NCBI RefSeq assembly: GCF_010671605.1
Contig: NZ_JAABOO010000004.1
Location: 372,001 to 436,000 of the forward strand
Length of the DNA stretch: 64,000 nucleotides
Direction of reading: 5' to 3'
Source: Leptobacterium flavescens
Lineage (GTDB): Bacteria; Bacteroidota; Bacteroidia; Flavobacteriales; Flavobacteriaceae
Shown here: piece after piece, positions 1 through 8,780 of the stretch
Layout: each line of letters starts with the position of its first letter
Position numbering within the stretch: position 1 is the stretch's first letter
Notes under the pieces: model-generated
What the model saw: the letters and a program-made list of their open reading frames with translations, nothing else
Told to the model about the DNA's origin: nothing
Database searches by the model: none
Made by a program: the position numbers and the translations under genes

Positions 1-1
1 C

Positions 2-142
2 GGTGCTGTAATATTAGATGAGATCACCGAATACGACTATGGGAAATTTGTTCATATTATGGATCCCGAAGGAAACAAAATAGAATTGTGGGAACCCATA
101 GACAGTTTTTTTACTCAGATGGGCGGACCTACTACCAAATAA
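2..142 (+). CDS. VOC (glyoxalase/bleomycin-resistance fold) protein, 3' end only
   Basis: The window opens inside this gene, so only the last 46 residues are seen. They contain the typical closing strand of vicinal oxygen chelate proteins: a His-Ile-Met-Asp-Pro-Glu-Gly-Asn-Lys-Ile-Glu-Leu-Trp-Glu stretch, in which the Glu of the IELW segment is the usual last metal ligand. The family includes glyoxalase I-like enzymes and antibiotic-binding proteins. The substrate cannot be told from this part. The stop codon is followed by a 90-bp gap before the next gene on the same strand. Confidence 0.75.
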   Translation, partial: GAVILDEITEYDYGKFVHIMDPEGNKIELWEPIDSFFTQMGGPTTK

Positions 143-232
143 AGATGTCTTATTTCGTTAAATGATATAAGAAGCAAATCGAATTGAGAAGGAATTTGCT
201 TATTTTCAACTTAAATAATCAAACCGTATATC

Positions 233-646
233 ATGGCTGTACAAAGAACCGGTTATTCCGGAAAACCCCTGTATCAGAAACTTGGGATCAAGGAAACACA
301 TAAAGTCCGTTTTTACAACGAACCCGATGCCTATTACGAATGGCTGGAAGTTTCTTTTCCGTTGATAAAGACAGACGAGAAGGAGAATGCAGATATGGTA
401 CATATCTTTTCCCGGGAAAAAGCCGAACTGCAAAAGCTTTTAAAGGAAAGCGCAAATACTATTGAACAGAACGGGATGATATGGGTGTCCTGGCCCAAAA
501 AGGCTTCCAAACAACCTACCGATATTACTGAGAACACCGTAAGAGAGCTGGCATTTCCACTCGGGCTTGTAGATGTAAAAGTATGTAGCGTTAGCGAGGT
601 GTGGTCGGGCCTGAAAGTGGTAATAAGAAAGGAGAACAGAAAATAA
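233..646 (+). CDS. DUF3052 family protein
   Basis: A 137-residue soluble protein with no signal peptide or membrane segment. It matches the DUF3052 pattern well: an N-terminal YSGKPLYQKLGIK segment, a central WVSWPKKASKQPTDIT block and a C-terminal LGLVDVKVCSVSEVWSGLK block ending in basic residues. The biochemical role of this small family is not established. The gene stands alone between the upstream VOC gene and a convergent gene on the other strand. Confidence 0.8.
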   Translation: MAVQRTGYSGKPLYQKLGIKETHKVRFYNEPDAYYEWLEVSFPLIKTDEKENADMVHIFSREKAELQKLLKESANTIEQNGMIWVSWPKKASKQPTDITENTVRELAFPLGLVDVKVCSVSEVWSGLKVVIRKENRK

Positions 647-686
647 CGGATTACTTCCGTTCTCCCTTAACAGAATAAGGATGATA

Positions 687-1832
687 TTATTCCTTCTTTA
701 AGATACCGATTTGCTGTCCCTGCTGAACATTTACAGCGCTGAAAGTACCTTTTTGAAAAATAAGCAATACGGTTGAGCCTCCGTAGGCAAAATAACCTAC
801 TTTTTCCCCTTTGTATATTTTTTCAACCTCTCCATTCCGAACGCTTTTGAACCGGTCTTCAAACACTACGGAGCCAATAGTCTGTAATCCGATCGGGATC
901 ATACCTATATAGCCATACTTTTCAGTCTTAATGACCAGGTATCCATGTTTAAAGTTCTCAAAAACACTGTAATCTTTATTATAGGCAATATTTCCGTTAT
1001 TGATGATATCCGGAATATCCGGCATTCCGAACAAACGATCTCCCACAGATTCTTTAGCTTCCACAACAAGACCGGTAATGGGGGAATGGTAATGATGATA
1101 ATTATCGGGTTTTAAAAAGACCGCCAGAGCCGTACCTCCGACAAATTTTTCAGCATATTCGGAATCCCCCAACAGAGCGTTGAGGTTTAGAGTACTTCGG
1201 CCTTTGGTCGGGATCTGAGTATCCAGCTTTAAGTCGTTGTTGATCATATTAATTACCCCGTCTGCAGGCGATACCAATACGGATCCGTCATCTACACCAT
1301 CTATTTTCCGGGCTCCGGGTTTCAGGTCTCTGGTAAAGAAATCATTAAAGGATGTAAACCCACCCTCTGGCAGGACAAAGTCGCCGTGCTTGATAGAGGT
1401 ATCTTTAAACCACTCACTTATGCCTTTTGCAGATTCCGGACTGTCCATAAATTTCCCGCGCTCCTCTATAAAATAAAACGACCAGCTGTAACCAGGTTCC
1501 TCAAGGATAAATTTCATTCCGTGCGGATTGTGATAGTACAACATGGAAAATTCAAGGATCTTATCCAGTCCGTTTTTGGTATTAGGCAAAAAGTAAAACC
1601 AGTCGTTGAGAAAAGTGTATATATCATCTATGTTCTTCCCTTTCCAGGGGTTAGGCGTGCCATCCGGAAGGTCCTGAAGGTGATCGAACATTTCCTTTAC
1701 TGTTTTTTGAAAGGAGGGGTTTGCCGAGTATATTTCCTTTAATTTCTTTACCGGGGGGCAATCGGCCTGTGCCTGCAATGAATTAACGGTAAAAATCAGG
1801 ATCAGGGAACAAATAAATATTCTGAACTTCAT
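687..1832 (-). CDS. Phosphatidylserine decarboxylase family protein with signal peptide
   Basis: A 381-residue protein opening with a cleavable-looking signal peptide (about residues 1-22, ending LQAQA). The PSD core follows: a SPADGVI motif, a HHYHSPITG motif and, close to the C-terminus, a Gly-Gly-Ser-Thr motif. GGST occupies the place of the LGST autocleavage site at which pyruvoyl-dependent PSDs split between Gly and Ser. The Ser is kept, so self-processing is plausible. Ordinary bacterial PSD is an inner-membrane enzyme of phosphatidylethanolamine synthesis, so the exported form is odd. It may act on something other than bulk phosphatidylserine. The gene lies 12 bp downstream of the DinB gene and probably shares its transcript. 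Confidence 0.8.
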   Translation of the reverse strand: MKFRIFICSLILIFTVNSLQAQADCPPVKKLKEIYSANPSFQKTVKEMFDHLQDLPDGTPNPWKGKNIDDIYTFLNDWFYFLPNTKNGLDKILEFSMLYYHNPHGMKFILEEPGYSWSFYFIEERGKFMDSPESAKGISEWFKDTSIKHGDFVLPEGGFTSFNDFFTRDLKPGARKIDGVDDGSVLVSPADGVINMINNDLKLDTQIPTKGRSTLNLNALLGDSEYAEKFVGGTALAVFLKPDNYHHYHSPITGLVVEAKESVGDRLFGMPDIPDIINNGNIAYNKDYSVFENFKHGYLVIKTEKYGYIGMIPIGLQTIGSVVFEDRFKSVRNGEVEKIYKGEKVGYFAYGGSTVLLIFQKGTFSAVNVQQGQQIGILKKE

Positions 1833-1844
1833 AATTATTGGTTT

Positions 1845-2411
1845 TTAGGTGTGTTTATATTTCATTTTACAACTGAGATAACGCTCCTTGATAATATTAA
1901 AATGCCTTAACTCATGACCTGCCAGATGATATGCAATACCCCGTACTGTTCTTTTATTTACAATACTTCCGTCGCTATCAATACCCGAACCGCTCCTGGT
2001 CATACTTTCTTCAGGCAGATAACTAAAAAGGGCAATCGTAGATCTTCTGACGATTTCGTATTCGTGAAAGATACTTTCCAGATCCCGCTCGTTGGCATTG
2101 GAGTATCTGGCATATTCATTTTCTTCGAAACCGTGTAGGGGGGTAGTATCGTTCCTAGCATAACGCAGGGCCCGATATGAGAATATACGTTCGTCATCTA
2201 TCAGATGGATTAGAATTTCTTTTATGGTCCATTTATCTTTAGCATATCTGTAGTAGAGAATATCTTCCGGCAGGCCGTAAATGAACTGTTTGATAGCCAG
2301 GAAATTCTGCCATAGATGCTCAAGCACTCTGCCATCATCTTCCAGCAGATCCAGATAGATGCTGGAGTAGGGAGGGTATTCGCCTTCTATCGGTTTCTGA
2401 ATGTATCTCAT
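1845..2411 (-). CDS. DinB family (DinB_2-like) metal-binding protein
   Basis: A 188-residue protein of the DinB four-helix fold. The first helix carries IKEILIHLIDDERIF, with a potential metal-binding His, and the last helix carries AYHLAGHELRHFN, providing two more His in the usual HxxxH position. Family members bind a divalent metal and include thiol-dependent transferases, but most have no assigned substrate. The start lies just downstream of the HxlR-type regulator stop (6 bp), which indicates a regulator-DinB-PSD operon read leftward from about 2757. Confidence 0.75.
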   Translation of the reverse strand: MRYIQKPIEGEYPPYSSIYLDLLEDDGRVLEHLWQNFLAIKQFIYGLPEDILYYRYAKDKWTIKEILIHLIDDERIFSYRALRYARNDTTPLHGFEENEYARYSNANERDLESIFHEYEIVRRSTIALFSYLPEESMTRSGSGIDSDGSIVNKRTVRGIAYHLAGHELRHFNIIKERYLSCKMKYKHT

Positions 2412-2417
2412 GACTTG

Positions 2418-2744
2418 TTATTTAAAATTCTTTGCCCATATTTTAGCCCAACTCCCCAAAGGTTCTATTAATTCATACAATTCCTTTCCCTGTTCGGTAA
2501 GAGCGTAGCCGTTTACCGTGCGTTCTATCAGATAAGAATCCTTAAGCTCTTTGAGCCTTTTATTCAGGGTGGTCGGAGAAATGGATTCGCAATAGTCCTG
2601 GAGTTTTCTAAAGGTACTTGGGCCGCTGTATAAATGCCAGACGATTCCCATTGCCCAACTACGCCCTAACAGATCGAGAAGGGCCATAATGGGAGCTCCT
2701 GTTTTGGAACCTCTTACGGGTTGCCCGGGGATTGGTAATTTCAT
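2418..2744 (-). CDS. HxlR-type winged-helix transcriptional regulator
   Basis: A 108-residue winged-helix protein. Its core has the HxlR layout: LLGRSWAMGIVWHL, then FRKLQDYCESISPTTLNKRLKELKDSYLI (recognition helix), a wing, and YALTEQGKELYELIEPLGSWAKIW. Redox-sensing HxlR members (YodB, HypR) use an N-terminal Cys. This one lacks that Cys, and its only Cys lies in the DYCES segment. It heads an operon with the DinB and PSD-like genes. Its promoter is overlapped by an inverted-repeat site, which suggests autoregulation. Confidence 0.85.
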   Translation of the reverse strand: MKLPIPGQPVRGSKTGAPIMALLDLLGRSWAMGIVWHLYSGPSTFRKLQDYCESISPTTLNKRLKELKDSYLIERTVNGYALTEQGKELYELIEPLGSWAKIWAKNFK

Positions 2745-2745
2745 G

Positions 2746-2794
2746 TCACTACGTTTTTTGTAGCAAAACTACATAAAGTGTAGCAAAAAAGCAA
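2746..2794 (-). promoter_or_regulatory. HxlR-DinB-PSD operon promoter with overlapping inverted repeats
   Basis: On the minus strand a -7 element TAGTTTTG (2764-2771) stands exactly 20 bp from a TTG -33 element (2792-2794). Transcription would start near 2757, about a dozen bases before the start codon. The -7 element lies in the dyad TGTAG-CAAAA-CTACA (2759-2773), and further TGTAG/CTAC half-sites flank it at 2779-2783 and 2749-2752. Binding by the HxlR-type protein itself is inferred from position. Confidence 0.65.
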
Positions 2795-2890
2795 TTTTCA
2801 TCCAAGTGAAGCAAAACAAAAGGTTAAAAAGTAAAACTATTTTGTCCGGCTTCAGGTATGTGAACAGCCGTGTAGAAAATAAACGGTTAT

Positions 2891-2930
2891 CCCCTGCCTG
2901 AAGGAGAAAGGACGAAATTCAGGCCAGGGG
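2891..2930. other. Long hairpin after the DUF3500 gene
   Basis: CCCCTGCCTGAA (2891-2902) pairs with the segment ending CCAGGGG at 2930, with a single bulged base and a loop of about 15 nt. It starts 13 bp beyond the stop of the leftward DUF3500 gene. No clear T-run follows, so it may be an RNA-stabilising 3' hairpin or a weak terminator. Confidence 0.4.
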
Positions 2931-2942
2931 AATTGGTTAGGA

Positions 2943-4007
2943 TCACTGTTTGTGATGCGGACTGTTCTCGAGGTGATCTTTAAGAATATCCGCTCCGAAA
3001 TCATTGCTCTTATTCCTCCAGATGGAATGGATATGATTCCTGTGATTATCAAATTCAATAATAAAAGTAGGTCCGTGGATCAGGAAATACTGACTGTCGC
3101 TTCTTTCGACCGGGCCGATCCAGGCAAAATACACTTTATCAAAACCGGCAGCTTCTATCTGTTCCATTTCCTCATGGGCCAGACTGTGTTCCAGGTTATG
3201 AACATATTCCTCGACAATATATCTGAGGAGTTTCTTTTGCTCCTTATTTAGTTCGCCGGCTTTTATTCCCCAGAATTCGGTCAGCCGTTGTTCGGAGTTG
3301 GGATTGGTCAGAATATCGCGGGGTACGGAGCAATCTTTAAGAACAGCTTTTTTCTTTTGTTCTTCATCTAAACTGTTCAGGAACAAAAAGCCCAGGTCTT
3401 CTTCCTCTCCCAGGACTCTCCAGCCTGCATATTCGGTTTCCCTCACCTCGGCAGGATCTGTACCCAGAAACAGGGGAGTGGTGGCTACAGACATATTTGC
3501 ATAAGTGAAATTGAGCGATAGATGATGCCCTTCCAGTTTAAAACCCCATTGCCCTTTTAAAGAAGGCTCATTCCAGAAGGCAAAATAATACTGCTTATGG
3601 CTCCATTTAAGATTGGGAACATTAAAATGCCTTTCCAGAATATTATCCAGATGCATGATCCCTGTTGTTTTCAAATACCCCCGGGAGCTCAGGAGTTCCG
3701 ATAGGAGTTTCTGCATTTTTATACGTTGCGTATTGCTCATCTCTCCAATACTTACTCCTTTACGTTGAACGATCCCGACAGGAAGATTGGTCCATTGCGT
3801 TCTTGAATCATTTTCAAAGGGAATTACCACCCCGGACCCATCATCAAAGGAATTCAGAAGATCTTTGGCCCTGGAAAGAATACGGGTCTTGACATCTTTA
3901 ATGCTTTCAATATTTTCCGTTTGGATAACCGGCTCCGTGCTATTTTGTGCTCTGGAACAGGAGGAGATCATAAAACCGGATAAGGTGATGATCAGAATTT
4001 TTTTCAT
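2943..4007 (-). CDS. DUF3500 family lipoprotein
   Basis: A 354-residue protein with a lipoprotein signal (hydrophobic stretch ending ISSCS, Cys at about residue 17). The body has DUF3500 hallmarks: WTNLPVG, a region WGFKLEGHHLSLNFT, then TTPLFLGTDPAEVRETEYAGWRVLGEEEDLG, and late in the protein YFLIHGPTFIIEFDN followed by NHIHSIWR. Several conserved His sit in positions that could bind metal, but no activity is established for the family. It is the last gene of a leftward run beginning at the TonB receptor. Confidence 0.8.
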   Translation of the reverse strand: MKKILIITLSGFMISSCSRAQNSTEPVIQTENIESIKDVKTRILSRAKDLLNSFDDGSGVVIPFENDSRTQWTNLPVGIVQRKGVSIGEMSNTQRIKMQKLLSELLSSRGYLKTTGIMHLDNILERHFNVPNLKWSHKQYYFAFWNEPSLKGQWGFKLEGHHLSLNFTYANMSVATTPLFLGTDPAEVRETEYAGWRVLGEEEDLGFLFLNSLDEEQKKKAVLKDCSVPRDILTNPNSEQRLTEFWGIKAGELNKEQKKLLRYIVEEYVHNLEHSLAHEEMEQIEAAGFDKVYFAWIGPVERSDSQYFLIHGPTFIIEFDNHRNHIHSIWRNKSNDFGADILKDHLENSPHHKQ

Positions 4008-4017
4008 AATCGCGTTT

Positions 4018-4602
4018 TTATCGAATTAGAAACAAAAAGATAAAAGGGAAAATTAGCCCGATGGATGCCAGGATCCAGCCCCTTTTTTTGAAGCTGTATT
4101 TCCCTTTGGAAATAAACATTCCGGTAATAGCGATGGTAAGCATAGCCAGACCGAAAATGTCGGAGAACCAGACCCACCATATATTGGTGGTCTTATGTAA
4201 GATAGTCATTTGTCCCAAAACGGGAATGGTCTGTACGTATTCTATTTCTCCTTTTCCGGTTTTCAGGTTTAGAGAAGCGAAGGCATCTTTAAAATACAAT
4301 CTGGCTTCGCCTCCTCTTTTACGGTTTCCTCTGTACTCCTCATCGGAGATAGATCCGGCTGCTTCCTTCAGGAAATCATCGGTTATCTGTGTCGGATCTG
4401 CCGGGAGTTCCAGTTCAAATTTTTCGGTTTTGACCGTGTATTCCTGCGGATCGAAATCGGTGCGATGATTAAGTGCAATTCCCGATATGGAAAAAGCGAT
4501 GATCAACCCTACATAGAAAAAACCGATATCCCTGTGTAAGGACCTGTTCCAGAATGCTCCTGTTTTCTTTGCCATTTTTGGACTACTGTTTTGCCATTTC
4601 AA
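4018..4602 (-). CDS. PepSY-associated transmembrane protein
   Basis: A 194-residue membrane protein. A first membrane helix (about 27-45) carries HRDIGFFYVGLIIAFSISGIALNHR, which is typical of PepSY-associated TM proteins. An extracytoplasmic domain of about 85 residues follows, then two more helices near the C-terminus. In Bacteroidota such proteins are common in operons for metal or redox functions next to TonB receptors. The start overlaps the end of the YceI gene by 20 bp, so the two are translationally linked. Confidence 0.75.
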   Translation of the reverse strand: MKWQNSSPKMAKKTGAFWNRSLHRDIGFFYVGLIIAFSISGIALNHRTDFDPQEYTVKTEKFELELPADPTQITDDFLKEAAGSISDEEYRGNRKRGGEARLYFKDAFASLNLKTGKGEIEYVQTIPVLGQMTILHKTTNIWWVWFSDIFGLAMLTIAITGMFISKGKYSFKKRGWILASIGLIFPFIFLFLIR

Positions 4603-5137
4603 GATTGATCGTCACTTCTACTTCTTTTCCGATGGAAGAGCTTCCAACCCCGATACCAAACTCTTCACGCAGGATAGTGGTAGTGAGTTTAAGTCCGGCT
4701 TTTTCTCCCCGGTCGTTTTTCAGTATACCGTTTAGCTTCCCGTTGAATTGTACCTGTTTGGTAACTCCTTTAATGGTGATATTACCGCTCACAGTAAAAG
4801 TTTTTGCACCCGTTTTTTTGTATGTGGAGCTTTTAAAAGTGATAGCCGGATGTTTTTCAGCTGCGAAAAAATCGTCCGCTCTCAGGTGGTTATCCCTTCT
4901 TGAATTTTTGGTATTTATACTGGCGGTTTCAATAGAAACAGTGAATTCCGGATTGCTGAATTCATCACCGGTAGAGGCTTGAATATCGAATTTATCGAAA
5001 GACCCTGTTGTTTCTGAAATAACGAGGTGAGACACTGCAAAATTGATAGATGAATGTCCGGCATCTACTTTCCATGTCGATTGTGCGTTGATATATGCCG
5101 AGGCTAAAACAAATAGAATTAAAATTGACTTTTTCAT
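4583..5137 (-). CDS. YceI family periplasmic protein
   Basis: A 184-residue protein with a signal peptide ending INAQ. The mature part opens with STWKVDAGHSSINFAVSHLVISETTGSFDKFD, the standard first strands of the YceI lipocalin-like barrel. It continues with HLRADDFFAAEKHPAITFKS and ends with a strand FGIGVGSSSIGKEVEVTINLEM. YceI proteins bind isoprenoid-type lipids in the periplasm. The gene lies between the TonB receptor and the PepSY protein, so an envelope lipid, quinone or redox function for the operon is possible but not proven. Confidence 0.9.
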   Translation of the reverse strand: MKKSILILFVLASAYINAQSTWKVDAGHSSINFAVSHLVISETTGSFDKFDIQASTGDEFSNPEFTVSIETASINTKNSRRDNHLRADDFFAAEKHPAITFKSSTYKKTGAKTFTVSGNITIKGVTKQVQFNGKLNGILKNDRGEKAGLKLTTTILREEFGIGVGSSSIGKEVEVTINLEMAKQ

Positions 5138-5183
5138 GATTTTGATTTTTAAAATGAATTTTGGATTTATTGTTTTTACTTAT

Positions 5184-7556
5184 TTAAAATCTCTTTTGTC
5201 CGGAGAATTCCATGGCTTCTCCTTTTCCGAAGCCATAGCTGATCCCGAAGGTTACGAATCGCCCTCTTTGCCCTCTGCTACGAAGGAAAAAGTTAGGTTG
5301 TGAAGTCTCATTCAGGAATACACGGGAAGCAAAGACATCTCTGACACTTAAGTTTAAAATGGCCTTCCCTTTGAATATTTTTTTCCGCACTCCCAGATTA
5401 GCGAAGATGTTATCGTTTACTTCACTCTGAAAAGTGATAAAACGCGAACGATAATTTCCGGAAACCTCAAGGTCTATCTGTGCCGGGAGCTTAAATTTGG
5501 CGGTCATTCGGGAACTCCACCGGTCTCCTTCAAAATCAAAGGATGTATTCTGAAAGTCTCCTTCCCTTTTAAAGTAGTTATAGTTGAAGTCTGTCGTAAT
5601 TGTAGCCCAGTTTACAGGGGTGTATTTGGCGTTGAACTCAACTCCGGTCGTATTATTGGTCCCGATATTAAGGGGCATACGTGTGCTTACATTATCCAGA
5701 AAAGTAATGACGTCTTCAATAACATCTGTGGTGTAGCGGTGGTATACCCCAAAATTAAGGGATGCGTTTCTTAGTTTATAGATGGTGGTTATTTCATAGG
5801 AATCCGTAAACTCCGGGTCCAGATTGGGGTTTCCGGTAGAAATATTAAAATTGTCCCTGATGGTAAAGAAAGGGTTGAGGTCCCATAACCGTGGTCTGTA
5901 TATCCTTCTGGAATAACCTGCCTGCACCGAAAGATCTTCGGTTAGCTTATATGAGGTGTGTATACTGGGAAAAAGATTGGTGTAATTCTGATTGTTTCGT
6001 GCATTGGTAGTACGTAACAAAGTCTTAAGATCGGTGTTTTCAAGGCGAAGCCCTGCTTTTATTCCCCACTTATCTGCTTCGTAAGCCGCAGTAGTATAAA
6101 CCCCCAACACATTCTGATTGAAATCGAATATATTGGTGAAATCGGGGTTTGCCACAAAGCCTCCGTTTATAAAATCGCTTACCTCATAATCGTTGGAAAC
6201 ATCGTTAAGGACGTATTGTGCTCCGGTCTCTATAGTGTATTTTTCAGCAAACGGATGGGTGTAATCCAATTTAAAAGTATAGCGGGCTTCCTTAAAATCG
6301 GTTCGGGTTTGTTGCATGAAATCCTCTCTGATCCCAAAAGTGGTCATATCCTGAAAAAGAGAGGACTGATCCTTTCCGAAGAAAGATCCCAGGGCACTGA
6401 ACAGGAGATCCTGATCTTCATGCCTTTTGAAATCTCTTTTGTACTGAAGCTCGTATTGCCATTTAGGGTTGGTGGCCTCCGTGCTTTCACGACGGGTCCA
6501 TTGCTGGCTCAAAACATCATTTTCAGAAAAACTATAATTATTTTCCGAGCTTTCACTCTCTTCTTCAAAGGCATAGTTCCCGGAAAGAGTAATAATATTG
6601 CTATCGTTGATCAGATAATCAACTCCAAGGATGAGGTTGTAAAAAGTCTCGTTTTTCTCCTCTTCACCAAAAGCACTTAGAAAAGTATTGTTAACAAGAT
6701 CTCTGTTGATGGTCTCTGTATCTTCAGGAAAAGTCCTTCTTCCTATCCCCAGCTGACTGAAGAGGTTGAATTTTTCCGTACGCTTATTCAGGCTCAGACC
6801 CAGACTGTGGTTATTGGGAACTCCTGTATTCAGGGTTACCGATCCGTTCAGGCCCCGGCGCTCCTCTTTTTTAAGTACAATATTGATGATCCCGGAAGTC
6901 CCTTCCGCATCGTATTTGGCAGACGGATTGGTAATTACTTCTATACGATCGATAATATCTGCGGTAATGGTACCCAGGGCATTTCCTCCGTCATTAGCCA
7001 GAACAGAAGGCTTACCGTTAATCAGGATCTGCACGCCCTGACTTCCTCTTAAGCTTATCTGTCCTTCAATATTAACGTTTACCGAAGGAACATTGTTAAG
7101 TACTTCCAGGGCACTGGCTCCGCTGCTGCTCAGGTCTTTCCCTACATTGAATATTCTTTTGTCCAGTTTGAACTGTGTCTGCGATTTTTCGGTAACCACC
7201 GTAACCTCGTCCAGGTTTTGTACGTTTTCTTCAAGCAGAATGTCTCCCAGATCGATCCTGGATTTACTGCTGTCAATTTCTTCAACCTTGACTGTTTCAA
7301 AACCTATAAAACTTATTTCGATATAAAAATTCCCCCTATCTATCTCGATTGAAAATGTTCCGTCCTGAGTGGTGGTAATTCCGGTGATGGCTTTCTGGCT
7401 TTCCTTGTCACCGATCAGTACAGTGGCAAATTCAATGGGTTGTTTACTTTGCTTTTCCAGTACTCTCCCGGAGATCTCGTAACGCTGCTGTGCTTTAACG
7501 GTTCCTGCCGACAGTAAGGAAAACAATAAGATAAAAAGGATAGGTCTGATATTCAT
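5184..7556 (-). CDS. TonB-dependent outer-membrane receptor with N-terminal carboxypeptidase-like domain
   Basis: A receptor of about 790 residues. I start it at 7556, where MNIRPILFILLFSLLSAGTV gives a signal peptide ending KAQQ. The open frame runs further upstream but that stretch is not signal-like. After the signal come a CarboxypepD_reg-like domain (ISGRVLEKQSKQPIEFATVLI), a plug domain with VLNNVPSVNVNIEGQISLRGSQGVQILINGKPS and the IDRIEVITNPSAKYDAEGT segment, then a beta-barrel of the OMP_b-brl_3 type. It imports an unidentified ligand. A LytS/LytTR pair is divergent from it, and a LytTR-like direct repeat lies about 60 bp upstream. Confidence 0.9.
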   Translation of the reverse strand: MNIRPILFILLFSLLSAGTVKAQQRYEISGRVLEKQSKQPIEFATVLIGDKESQKAITGITTTQDGTFSIEIDRGNFYIEISFIGFETVKVEEIDSSKSRIDLGDILLEENVQNLDEVTVVTEKSQTQFKLDKRIFNVGKDLSSSGASALEVLNNVPSVNVNIEGQISLRGSQGVQILINGKPSVLANDGGNALGTITADIIDRIEVITNPSAKYDAEGTSGIINIVLKKEERRGLNGSVTLNTGVPNNHSLGLSLNKRTEKFNLFSQLGIGRRTFPEDTETINRDLVNNTFLSAFGEEEKNETFYNLILGVDYLINDSNIITLSGNYAFEEESESSENNYSFSENDVLSQQWTRRESTEATNPKWQYELQYKRDFKRHEDQDLLFSALGSFFGKDQSSLFQDMTTFGIREDFMQQTRTDFKEARYTFKLDYTHPFAEKYTIETGAQYVLNDVSNDYEVSDFINGGFVANPDFTNIFDFNQNVLGVYTTAAYEADKWGIKAGLRLENTDLKTLLRTTNARNNQNYTNLFPSIHTSYKLTEDLSVQAGYSRRIYRPRLWDLNPFFTIRDNFNISTGNPNLDPEFTDSYEITTIYKLRNASLNFGVYHRYTTDVIEDVITFLDNVSTRMPLNIGTNNTTGVEFNAKYTPVNWATITTDFNYNYFKREGDFQNTSFDFEGDRWSSRMTAKFKLPAQIDLEVSGNYRSRFITFQSEVNDNIFANLGVRKKIFKGKAILNLSVRDVFASRVFLNETSQPNFFLRSRGQRGRFVTFGISYGFGKGEAMEFSGQKRF

Positions 7557-7614
7557 TTTTAAGTATTTTAATACCACAAATTTGTTTTCTATCTCTTTGT
7601 TTAAAAAAAAGAAT

Positions 7615-7652
7615 CCGCAAACGTCAAAAGTTTTACCGCGAACGCCCAAAAG
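7615..7652. promoter_or_regulatory. Candidate LytTR box: direct repeat with 21-bp period
   Basis: CCGCAAACGTCAAAAG at 7615-7630 is repeated as CCGCGAACGCCCAAAAG at 7636-7652, with starts exactly 21 bp apart. LytTR-domain regulators bind 9-10 bp direct repeats at this period. The site is 59 bp upstream of the receptor start. The imperfect -7-like CAAATTTG at 7576-7583 could be the receptor promoter. The likely binder is the divergent response regulator. Confidence 0.5.
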
Positions 7653-7734
7653 CTGTTGAGAGGAGGGAAAATGTCGTTGGCCCGGTAAAAACTGCCGAAT
7701 GCGTTTTTATGGGTATTTGATAGGATATAATCTT

Positions 7735-7742
7735 TAGTTTTG
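7735..7742 (+). promoter_or_regulatory. -7 promoter element for the histidine kinase gene
   Basis: TAGTTTTG fits TAnnTTTG and lies 30 bp before the TTG start of the kinase. No TTG at the standard distance is seen. Confidence 0.4.
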
Positions 7743-7772
7743 CTTAACTATTGAATTTAGAACCGATCTGAT

Positions 7773-8780
7773 TTGAAGCAATTTCACAAAGAAATATTAT
7801 TTCAGGGGCTGTTAAGCCTTGTGCTGTTTACCTTCCTGACCTTCGACAAGAGAAGGCCGAGTGTTCATTGGTCGGATATTGCTTTTTTCTCCAACTACCT
7901 GATCGTTTCTTTATTTATAGGGTATCATCTACTACCTGCATACCTGTATAAGAAGAAATACTATCATTTCTTTTTAGGCTTGCTGATCGCCATAGCCGTC
8001 GCTTTTATTGTTGAAGAGTTTGTGGTGGAGCAGATCTTTTTCCCGAACACCAGGGGGCAGTATGTTTCTGTTCTTTATACCCTGATAGACATATTACCTG
8101 TGATTGCGGTTTTTGTCGGGTTTAAGTTTGGCTGGGATGCCCTGAAGAAACAGAGAGAACTGGATAATTTAAAGCAGATGGTGCAGGAGAGTGAACTGCA
8201 ATTCCTGAAATCGCAGATCAATCCGCATTTTCTGTTTAACAATCTGAACAATCTTTATTCTTATGCCATAGAGAGTTCGCCTAAAACCCCTTCCATTATC
8301 CTGGAGCTGTCGTCGGTACTGAGATATATGCTATACGATTGCAGGGAGCCTTTTGTTCCCCTGCAGAAAGAAATAGAGCATCTGAAGCACTTTACTGCCC
8401 TGAATGAATTGCAGATAGAACAGCGGGGTGATATTCAGTTTAATGTAAAGAACGGTTCGCAGGCGTTCAGGATCGCTCCCCTGATACTGATCGTTTTTGT
8501 AGAGAATGCTTTTAAACACAGTACGGCGAGTCAGTCAGAAAACATCAATATCAGGATCTGTATCAAAGTAAACGATGACGGAGTACTGAAATTCCTTTGT
8601 GAGAACAGCTTTTTACCAAATACGAATACCGATAATCTTTCGCATGGGATCGGGCTTGAAAACGTAAAAAAACGCCTGAATTTGCTGTATAAGGATGCCT
8701 ATTCCTTAGATATCAGTCAGAAAGATGATATTTACAGGGTTTATCTTGAGCTTAACTTAAATGAGTCTGTCAATGATTAG
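7773..8780 (+). CDS. LytS/YehU-type sensor histidine kinase
   Basis: A 335-residue kinase. Four membrane helices lie in the first 120 residues, followed by a short coiled linker and the His_kinase box KSQINPHFLFNNLNNLY with phospho-acceptor His at about 152. The C-terminal ATPase part has VENAFKHS and a HGIGLENVKKRL G-box. The start is a TTG: an in-frame stop at 7758-7760 lies just upstream and no usable ATG occurs before the kinase core. It overlaps the response regulator gene by 20 bp. There is no periplasmic sensor domain, so the stimulus is probably sensed in the membrane. Confidence 0.9.
   Translation: MKQFHKEILFQGLLSLVLFTFLTFDKRRPSVHWSDIAFFSNYLIVSLFIGYHLLPAYLYKKKYYHFFLGLLIAIAVAFIVEEFVVEQIFFPNTRGQYVSVLYTLIDILPVIAVFVGFKFGWDALKKQRELDNLKQMVQESELQFLKSQINPHFLFNNLNNLYSYAIESSPKTPSIILELSSVLRYMLYDCREPFVPLQKEIEHLKHFTALNELQIEQRGDIQFNVKNGSQAFRIAPLILIVFVENAFKHSTASQSENINIRICIKVNDDGVLKFLCENSFLPNTNTDNLSHGIGLENVKKRLNLLYKDAYSLDISQKDDIYRVYLELNLNESVND

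Noticed and set aside
7557-7649. Longer N-terminus for the TonB receptor
   Set aside because: The extra 31 residues are not signal-like and overlap the candidate LytTR box, whereas the ATG at 7556 starts a good signal peptide.
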